Shown here: positions 55,141-64,000 of the stretch, in pieces
How the letters are laid out: each line of letters starts with the position of its first letter
How positions within the stretch are numbered: the stretch's first letter is position 1
Assembly: GCF_002443255.2 (NCBI RefSeq)
Contig: NW_019211456.1
Coordinates: 39,005,042-39,069,041 of the forward strand
DNA from: Varroa destructor
Taxonomy: Eukaryota; Arthropoda; Arachnida; Mesostigmata; Varroidae
Reading direction: 5' to 3'
DNA length: 64,000 bases
Program-made: the position numbers and the translations under genes
The notes under the pieces: generated by a model
The model's input: only the letters and a program-made list of their open reading frames with translations
What the model was told of the DNA's origin: nothing
Databases searched by the model: none

Positions 55141-58100
55141 ATTAAACAACTGCTTACACAAGGTCTGCGCCCTTTAAGATATCGGTTCATGGTTGCAAAT
55201 CCACCATAAATGTATATATATTTCGCATACCTTTTCCGTTCTGATACCTGAAGGAACGAGTTTTATATACGCATGTGTCGTCTCGAACTGATCCCCACAA
55301 TTTCTTATCCTTGCGCTATCTTGCTCCCATATATTCGCGTTACTTACGCTCAGAGAGGCATATAATCGTCATTGTTACGTTTAATGTTAACGTCGCTAAA
55401 TAGTATTCGACCGATACATGCAATCATTTAGAAACCCAAGTGTTTTATCAGATCTATTATGAATCAGCTTTAAAAATGCCGGATTACCAAGTAGAAGAAA
55501 CAAGTAGAAGCCTGCCTACTATACAGCCTTTTCATTAGACTGGTGCTTTATGATAAGACTGTATTAACAACTTTTAGGTGTAGTCTATACTTAGTTTCAT
55601 CATCTATAGACCCACAATTTCAATTTTAATAGTTTTCTACCCATATTATGGTGCCGCTAATTTTTCGAGCGATAGCTAGGGAAGCATATGTGGTCATCAC
55701 CTTGCTCCGTTTCCTTTTACTTCAATTTATTTCCAATACATTATTTGTATATTGTTTTACTTTAACCTATGTACTTCCCGTACTATGGTGGCTAATCGTA
55801 AAGGAAGCTTCGGACAGATATCGCTGTGTTAGAGAGAATCGCTAGAGTAAAAGTCTGAAACATTCATCCCCTTAACCTCCACTATTTTTTGTTTAATTAC
55901 ATTTTAAGAATCGGTCTAAATGGTAGTAATTAAAATAGGGGTTGTAGTTAAAACAGACAATCGTTAGCTATAAGTATTTCAATCATATCGCCCACTGCAG
56001 GCCTATTTCTTTCACTTGCTTAAGAGCTAGATCAACTGTAAGCTTAGTTTCGTCGGCCCCTCTCTATTTACTATCAGTGACAGCCAAAGATCTGCCTATT
56101 CCATAAGCAAAATTTAATTTACTTTTTATATTAAGCTGTATTAAACGCTCATTCAAATGGATCAACTCGTTCCGCCACTACCCGTGATCTTCAATTACCA
56201 ATCGATTGACAGCATCGATAAGCCTGCCCATGTCCTGAATTTCGTGTTCGCTGCGCTGCGAACTGTGCTTTATCGCTCGCTACTGTTAACGGAATTAACA
56301 TTTACTGCTGAAGTACAAGCGTACAGGAACTTGTTTTTGTCCTGATGGGCCTACATCGTTTACTGCGCTATGAAAAGCGCAGCATATCCGAATCTGATGT
56401 TGCCCGGTGGAATAATAATTACGGTTTATTCTGACCGTACAGCCAATTTCTGATAGATGCACAAGTACCTATGCATATAGCAATATCTAAAGGCGCGTTT
56501 ATCTATAGGTACGCCCAAGGGCCCACTTCTCATTGGTATTCTGTGAAACGTCGTAAACGAATACTGTAGTAGTGGTCACCACAGCACCGACAGAAACAAC
56601 GTCTAATGCGATAGTCGTCAAGGCTATTCCGTATGTAAACATATAGGTATTGCAATCAACACATCGCGATTGACGCCATTTGTTGGAGATCATATATAAT
56701 ACACACAAGATGTCGCTATTACTAACGCCCCCCTCCAAAGTGTTACCTCACGAGGCAAGCAGCTCACGTCTAAACAAAGCATTAAGATCACATACGGTGA
56801 TCCAGACGCCTTCAAATTTAATTTTAACACTCGTTCAAATAATTTTTTAAGTGAAAACCAATTAGCGAAGTGCGCGCAATATTGGTTATATGTGTAATAT
56901 AGTTGTACAGTAAAAACAGCATGTGGGGGGCATAAGCAGTCTAAAAAAATCGTTGGACAGCAAAGACGGTCATTGAGACTTGAGAAAGTTGTTGTTTGAA
57001 CGAAAAGTTCAATTCTTAATTTTTTCGTTGTGGTGTGAGTTTCGAATATATATATATAACTAGCTTCTACTACATGGGGGCATCGGGGGCGGCAAATAGT
57101 TATGCGTGTATCCTTTCTTGCTTGACTGAATAGAAATTGAAGAGCAATGTGGAGTGTCCGACCTATTCGTCCTGCAAAGACAACATTACCATTTGATATT
57201 TCATTCTGCTCTCTTCAATTTTTGCCCTCTCCGGCTCGAAGACCATTTACTGTTAGATTTTCTAATGAGTAGTATTTACAAGATCACCTCAAGAACAACT
57301 CGCGAAGTTTCCAATGATAATTCAACGGAGAATTAGGCGGCCTTCTCCATAAAAAGTACATGAACAACTCCATGAAAAGGATTATCGAAAGAAAGACTTG
57401 TCAAATTCTGCGTTCTACACAGCAGCGTCGGGACGGCTTTCCGAGCTAACGAAGGATCGATTAGATTGATATTGGTCACTGGTTGATGTTTTAAAACGGT
57501 TTCGAGTTTGAAGTCTGATGCTTGCGTTCGCTCTTTCAAACGGCTGGTGACCGCTTCGAGTATAGAGGAGGCACTTGTTTGTCTAAACCCAATTTCTAGC
57601 TTCGATCATACGATATCTTTTAATAATCGAGTATTCCGAAGTTTAGCGGGCGAACACGTGATTTCTGTATTACTATAGGAATAGGAGTTCTCGAATTATT
57701 ATTGGTCTACGTTCGAAAATAGGCGCCACTCAGTGCTATGAAAACGGTCATTTAATTGTTACCACTTGACTCTTTAAACGATTTTAAATTACTTTTATCA
57801 AACTAAGCGGAACACGGCTTAGATATAGACATGACTCTTCATGTCACGGTCGTATTTGATTTCGAACAATAATAGAACGGTGGAATCGTATAAAAACGAG
57901 CCAGACAGCTTATTTGTATTTTTCGCTAATGCGTCAATAATTGTTGTCCTAACTCTCTTCTTTAATATATAATGGTTCCGCTGAAAAAATTTCTATTTAA
58001 GATATGGATGAGCAATGTGTCTTATTATAATACATACTGCTTACAAGGATATTTGTTGTTTTATCTGTTCTTAAATATGCCATTGCAAAATTTACAGCCT

Positions 58101-59090
58101 TCTAAATGAGACATGATTGCATATACTTCCGAAGATCTATTTTCAAACTACTTTTTGTTATACATTGGATATTATATGCAGGCTGTCTTGGCCACCTAAT
58201 CTTTCTTGAGAAGCGAAGATCCTTGGTTCAAAACACACAATCGACACGTATTATATCCATATAAAAATATGTTATAAAAAGAAAAATCGCCAAAAAAAGA
58301 TAGTGCAAATAACTCCACCTAACGGAGCTACTACAAGTGCAGCCATCTTATTTGTTTTGAAGTAACCTTTTTTTTTTAACTATCTCTGATAAAAATCGTA
58401 GAATTCTTGGTCAAGCCCAGTAACGGCTCAGAAATGTATTGAAAAAATATGATATGTGACAAAGAAAATAAAGGCAGGTTTGCGCTGATTATATCTAGGC
58501 TTTGCTAAATTAATATTTATCAAGTTCTTTCTTTCTTATTACATATATTTATTCTGAATGCAACTCTCGCCAGCAGCAGTAGAGTCATTTGTACGACATT
58601 GTTAAGAAGTCAAAGCTTCCGGTACCTAATTACCACGTAATTATAGCTTCGGCATTGGAAGTGGCGATAATAAGCACTCTTTTCAACAGTCTATCGAATA
58701 ACCCGTAAAACTTTGTATCGTTTGAAAAATACCTCGAAAATACAATTGTTTTTCTTACTTCCCATTTAAATGTCATTCGATCGCAGTGATGCTTCACACT
58801 GTTTGTTGGTATCATCGAGAAAAAAATCAATTTTTGTGCACACGATTGTTATCTTTATAGGTATCAAAAAGTGTACCACCTATATGATCAGCCCTGCATC
58901 GTAAACCTACAATTGGCAAATCGTAGGTTTATAATTGCTGCTTAATTAAATCTGAAATAAGCGATACGATGATAAAGCCATTATGTTTTATTTGATTTTT
59001 GCCTTTACGCTTTCCTTTGCTTTTCGAAATTACCTTAGCCGTCATCTGTATAGTACTAAAACGATATCTGCCTGCGCGTAGCGCCAACCA
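55141..59090. other. Gene-poor AT-rich region
   Basis: No confident gene. The minus frame 56499-56738 contains a hydrophobic stretch, YGIALTTIALDVVSVGAV, and the minus frame 57333-57539 is open with protein-like text, but neither has family motifs. A small hairpin (TAAACCTAC / GTAGGTTTA) lies at about 58901-58931. Confidence 0.4.
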
Positions 59091-59257
59091 CTGTCAAGCT
59101 GCTACTGTTTCCACCAGTAGGGTAAAGAGGGCTGTTAAAAAGAGAAGGTTGTTGACTCGATAGGCAACCCAAAACGGAACCAAGCCCACATGGGTTGACC
59201 TAGCCGTCTTCAACCCGGAGTCCGAGTGGTTAAGCTGGCAAAGCTTAGCAACAACCC

Positions 59258-59551
59258 CTACGTCACCCAGTTGTTCTGCGGTGGCAACGGCAAATTTGCC
59301 GGTCGCCGCTTCCACTGCAGCGGTTTCTGTATTCTGTAGCGTTCCTGATCGGTTCGTGTGTCTGAACTATCGCCGTCCTCCAGTCCGCTTTTATTGGGGA
59401 CTATCGCTGCTTTGTGGCGTACAGCCTCCTCGCAGGCGTGATCGATTTTCGAAACAACTAGCAACAGTGCTAATAATGGCATGCTTAGCTGCAGACATTG
59501 CGCGAAAAAGTCTTCCGGAAAAGAAGCAATTGTCGCAAGAAAACTAATCAT
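59258..59551 (-). CDS. Candidate coding frame with signal-peptide-like segment
   Basis: The 97-codon minus-strand frame lies in a GC-rich patch (about 59090-59550). It holds MPLLALLLVVSKIDHACEEA, which reads like a signal peptide with cleavage before CEE. An acidic stretch and a basic KRR follow, then a stop. A second minus frame (59094-59315) overlaps its end in another phase and has a hydrophobic stretch (NLLFLTALFTLLVETVAA). No homologue is recognised, and no splice structure is certain. Confidence 0.22.
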   Translation of the reverse strand: MISFLATIASFPEDFFAQCLQLSMPLLALLLVVSKIDHACEEAVRHKAAIVPNKSGLEDGDSSDTRTDQERYRIQKPLQWKRRPANLPLPPQNNWVT

Positions 59552-62483
59552 AAACTGACCAATAAGGGAGGGTAATGTAACACATATCCGAAGCTGAAGA
59601 TGACTATGAGCTGGTCCAGAGAAATGGTGCCGGAAAATTCTAAGCTAAAAGTTCGAATTAGCATTGCATTAGGAGTTGTCTCATAAAAATAAGCTGATAA
59701 ATCAGAAATCATTATGGTGACCAATGAATACGAAAATTAGTTTCGTTGTCGTACTAGAGGTCTCTTAAAATTGATTCTTATCTGAGTAGCAAACTTGCAA
59801 TAACTTGCTAGGACCTTTTCACGGATTTCAGCCTCAATAAATACTTAAAGAATTTCTAGAATAATAGTAATTTGGCTTCATGGCAAATAAAATAACAGTT
59901 ATATGAAGGATCGAGTGATATAGCTATGCTTTCGAACTCGCTTAATTATTACACTTTTAACTAACAGAGTTTTGTCCTCGCCAAAAAACCTTAGAATTTT
60001 TGAAATAGACAAACGATGGCATGAAAAAATGCGTTGCAAAATGCCAAAGGCTCAGCCAAGCGTATATTTTTAAAAATAAAGAATTACTTATTTCACTTCT
60101 GTTTACTTGTGAAATATTCATTCACACATAACAGATCAATTTATTACACTAACTTAGTGGCAAATTTTACGAAATATAGAAATATGCTTAGTAAGTTAAA
60201 CATTGAATTGAGATAAACGATGGTAGGGCGCCTTCGAGGGCAAGATACGGATAGATCGTTTTCGACGATATGTTCACGAACTACTATGTATTTATCTTTA
60301 GCGCGATACCTAATATTACCTTGAGTCGTACGCCCTACCCGAACGCCTCTGCCAAAATTACGTAGTAAACTAATATTTTATACGCTTCGTATAAATAGAA
60401 AGAAGGAGAGCTGAAAGGTGAACAGTAAGCAGTTAGAGAAAAACGAAATGTGTACAATATGTATGTGTAAAAATAACCTCGTAATAACCGAGTGGACAAC
60501 TCGTTTGTCTCCTAACGATGAAAACACGTAGTCGTCTAGGCTCAAATCTGAGTGGGAATATATTTTGCTTCATGTTAAGTGCCAGCCATTAGAAGCATGC
60601 CTAAGTATCAAATGTAAAATAGATGACTACTTATCTGTTAGGTAACTTATATTGATTTAGAAAATGACAGGAACAAGTATCAACAGCTACAACTATATAT
60701 ATGTTGCAAATGCTACTGAAGTAAATAATTCACTACAAAGTTTATGCAGGGAAACTCCCAAGTCCATTCCGTTCGTCAGGTGTTCTTGTGCTAAGTGCAA
60801 AATTCTAGCCATAAATACATGGAAAATGTGTTCCACATGCATTTCTCGACACAAGATGTCATTGGCATGACATGGTTATACAGTTACGTTTAATCACTCT
60901 TACCAGGCTTCAGCGAAGGCACAAGCAAGTTAATCATAAGTATAGTATTAAGTTCACTTGCTGGCTATTAAAATAAGCATGTCGCAAACATTTAGAAAAA
61001 CTAAATTTAAATTTGAGAATTTTTAGGAACGGATAAGCATACGACACTATTGAGACGTCCAGGAGGATTAGGCAGGTAGAAGCACGATCGAATCTCTGGT
61101 GACCGCTTAGCAAATGATTAAAATAGAAAAAAAAAAAAAAATTGTGTAGCCAATTAGCGTCAACTGATAGGAACAAATGTCATAACCATCGCATCATCTC
61201 ACAGACTTTTAAGTAAATAGTTGTCGGTTAACAAATTCAAGCTCGTCAACGTAATTCATTTATTCGTATTCATTTATTAAGCACTACTCTGCGGCTAACC
61301 GCTGAGTACAATACTTATGTACAGAAAAATGAGAGACTGGGTATTATTTATTCTGTCTCTGTACGTTTTAAAGTCTTTTTAGGTAGTGGTGGATATCATA
61401 CCTATACACTGCTTTATTACTTACTCACACCTGTCTTGTGGTATAATTCGCGAAATTTAAACCACATTTGTCCCTCAGGGCATATACAACTTAAAACTAT
61501 TATCTCGATAATAAATAATTACACCTAAAAACGAGTAATGCAAAATATATGTAGAAAACATAACTATATGTAAAAGGGTATTGTTATGTGCAAAGTATTA
61601 GAACATATTATAAACGAGGCCCTTTTGAATATTTACCGAAATCGACAAAAAACAGAGCGTTTCGGGGCAATTTACGGTGAGGTATCTAAACCGGGCTTAC
61701 ATGTAACGCATAGTTGAAAGGCTGATATAAATAACATAGTAGAGAAAACATGTGTGGATCTACATAAATTTCGAAACTCGAAACACGTTAAAACAAAACA
61801 AATTTATATAGTTAATGCAATATATAACCCAATAAACGGGTTTGTTTTTTCTGGTTATGAACCCAGGGAGTACCAACGCACGACTTAACCTTGTAACGGT
61901 TGCAAAATTCAGCTTGCCAACATGTTAATAGAATGGAGCCAATTTATCCAGAATGTAAACGTTTATCAATTAAATGGCTACCGCAAAATACGCAATTAAC
62001 TTTCAGTAGTTGTATAGGTACCAAGTGGTTTTAGCTCTTAGACAAAAAAAAAAAAAAAAAAGTTTATTTGGGACTCTTATTATTTTTTAACGCTCTTATG
62101 ACAAAGTATATATATATAAATCCTGAAAAATTTGAGCGTTTCAACAGAAGGAATACAAATTTATATGCGGAATAGTAGTACTATGTTTACAGGAGATTAC
62201 CAAATATGTTGCCAGCACTTTGACGGAAATTCGGAACCGAGTTTAGTCGTTGTCACCAATACGATGCCTTTAGTTAAAATATATGAAACTCGACCACAAT
62301 CATTAAGACGACGGCATTCCATTCAACACAAAGACAAAATTGTGTGAGGAAAACAAGATGATGGATTGGCTACCATTCCTATAAAGACTACTAGTAAATT
62401 ATCAATTGAGTACTTTTAGGTTTCGTCTTGGCTACATCAATGGAACCCACGTAATTTCGCCGATCCTGCCCCCAGTATTCAAA
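59552..62483. other. Intergenic, AT-rich, upstream of the right-edge gene
   Basis: No gene recognised. An 18-base A run lies at 62044-62061. The last 100 bases (from about 62420) are GC-richer and likely 5'UTR of the gene at 62484. Confidence 0.45.
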
Positions 62484-63082
62484 ATGCCCGGCGGAAGCTG
62501 TCCGTCTCCAGTGCCCCCGCGGCCACTGTCCCCTTCGGCTAAGGTACAGGAACGGGCTTAGAAAAATAAAGTGGTGCTTTTGGCATCAATCTTACTGATC
62601 TTTTTACGGATATGTTCCCCGCTATAGTTTTTTGCGAAAAAGCAAACGTTCGAATACAACAGAGATAGTATTGCGTATCTAAGGTCTCCGAGATGGGTTT
62701 GTCAGCATTGCAAAAAAAAATTGAAATCCTACTAGAAATACGCAAGATGACATGTGTATGAACATGCAAATACGTGTAAATAAAGTGAGATAATTATTCT
62801 ATAAGGATTAAGTCTGATTAGCTTAGAATTCTGCAAACTAACATGGTTATTGCTACACTTCTGTGTCGAGACAGAAAGAATTAAATGGTGGTTTGGAACG
62901 AGGCCTGGTCCTTCTTGTGTTGATCTTGACCGTTCTCTGTGGACTCATTCTTCTATTGCTCATCAGGGCATCGCATATGGAAGCTTACATAGCCCAACGA
63001 CAGAGTGAATTAAAAGACACGACTTCGATTCCATCTATCTTTGAATCAACTATAGCACGAACCGGCAGGGGCGAACGCCATG
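62484..63082 (+). CDS. 5' end of a single-pass (probably type II) membrane protein gene, partial
   Basis: Two exons join in phase: 62484-62543 (20 codons, Pro/Ser-rich, starting MPGGSCPSPVPPRPLSPSAK, donor AAG/GTACAG) and 62875-63082 (acceptor GTCGAGACAG, 69 codons plus one base, donor CATG/GTAAGC). The start has A at -3. After KELNGGLERG comes a strongly hydrophobic segment, LVLLVLILTVLCGLILLLLI, then a polar stretch with AYIAQRQSELKD. A short proline-rich cytoplasmic tail, one membrane anchor and a polar outside suit a type II ectoenzyme such as an M13 metallopeptidase, but no catalytic motif is in the window, so the family is open. A possible next exon at 63808 (acceptor CTTCTTTTTTCAG) would end after seven codons, so the real continuation may lie beyond the edge. 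Confidence 0.5.
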
Positions 63083-64000
63083 GTAAGCAAATATCCATTA
63101 ACTTACATTTAGTTCTAATAAGGCGCCTCATTTATAAAATTACAACATGCGACGTGTTTCAAGAAAAAGTTCCTTCGAAGACACCGTATAATAGACGTTA
63201 ACATCAGCAATATGTTTGTATGTCTAATCTATAGTAGTAATAGTAACTATTACTATTAATGAGGATCCGAAGCGCGATTAAATTATGTGAGATAGCGAAG
63301 ATGATATATTATATCTGGATCAATCGTCACTTGGAGTGAGATAGAAAAGGTAGTCATTGCCATTTACCAAACAGTCGAATCCTTGTCATGCATATTATAT
63401 TGCTGTCAGCTTTATGACCTGACGCCATAATGTTTATCTAATAAAAAACTAATATAGTCTCGGATAGATATTGTCTCGGCACGTGTTCAGCGTTCTGTGG
63501 GATCTATTTGCATAGATCAGTATTTCTTAAGTCATTCATTCCCTTCATCAAATAAAAATTTTGAGGGTTTATCGGCGCACCAGCTACGGGATACAAATGT
63601 ATCTCTTCGATTCTTTTTTACTGCCCCATTACGCCTCTGAGCTTCCTTCTTTTCTATGACATATCAGTTTTATATAAACATATTATTCGAAGGCTTATTA
63701 AAAACAATTCATTACTGTTTTCTCCATCGTAAATATTCCTTTAATTTACAGCATAATACTTACGTATTCGTAATTTTCTCACTTTAGATATCATCTTCTT
63801 TTTTCAGCTCATACAACGCGAAGTACCTAAAATCTTCTGGTTAAATTAATTTCTTGTTCCCATCATGTTGCTGTAACAACGTGTTTATCTTCTAAACCAA
63901 CGGATATGCCACACAGTCTAGGTTCGTCTAAGGCAGATACACTTTTATTCGTGATAGGGAACAGCTGTCTAAAGCAATCCTTAACTGTAATAGCTGATGA
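63083..64000. other. Probable intron and right edge
   Basis: AT-rich sequence after the donor at 63083. A short palindrome (TAGTAATAGT / ACTATTACTA) lies at about 63236-63256. An acceptor-like CTTCTTTTTTCAG ends at 63807. No further exon can be supported. Confidence 0.35.

Noticed and set aside
55648..55845. Very hydrophobic 65-codon plus frame
   Set aside because: T-rich DNA gives hydrophobic translations by chance, and no splice or homology support was seen.
56499..56738. Hydrophobic minus frame resembling the last helix of a gustatory receptor
   Set aside because: It lacks the family's terminal TY...QF signature and has no supporting upstream exons.
57333..57539. Minus frame ending LSFDNPFHGVVHVLFMEKAA, vaguely like a serpin C-terminus
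   Set aside because: Only PF and LFM match the pattern, the spacing is wrong, and no reactive-centre loop hinge is present.

Overview
The window is animal nuclear DNA, almost certainly arthropod. Genes are spliced with GT-AG introns. The background is AT-rich with many (TA)n tracts, while the genes and their promoters are richer in GC. Three families are recognisable: arthropod-type actins, a SNAG-domain Snail-superfamily zinc-finger repressor and a DEG/ENaC sodium channel. A chelicerate (mite or tick) is my best guess, but that is inference; no single marker in the window proves it.

Layout. (1) 1897-9787, plus strand: a complete five-exon Snail-superfamily gene with a 5.5 kb first intron. 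Every splice phase closes and it gives a 407-residue protein. (2) 13256-14386, minus: intronless actin copy 1. (3) 16838-21917, minus: a complete nine-exon DEG/ENaC channel gene whose exons all join in phase, giving 439 residues. (4) 24088-25218, minus: intronless actin copy 2. (5) 28.7-30.3 kb: a GC-rich island with alanine-rich open frames and a possible first exon. (6) 31974-33093, plus: an actin pseudogene with a stop at codon 2, two 1-base frameshifts and small indels. (7) 35271-36401 and 41279-42409, plus: intronless actins 3 and 4. (8) 42.4-62.4 kb: mostly gene-poor. It holds a LINE reverse-transcriptase scrap, two DEG/ENaC-like membrane pieces and a few candidate exons of uncertain reality. 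(9) 62484 to the right edge, plus: the 5' end of a gene for a single-pass, probably type II, membrane protein.

The main system is the actin cluster. Four intact copies sit in two inverted pairs. The encoded proteins match everywhere except residue 6, which is Val in both minus copies and Ile in both plus copies. All carry an unusual Pro at residue 109. The pseudogene is a mosaic: one tract resembles copy 3, another resembles copy 2, and the middle has diverged freely. This indicates repeated gene conversion. Three of the four intact copies share the element GAGGGCG at 110-113 bases before the ATG, upstream of a TATA-type box.

I saw no tRNA, rRNA or CRISPR.
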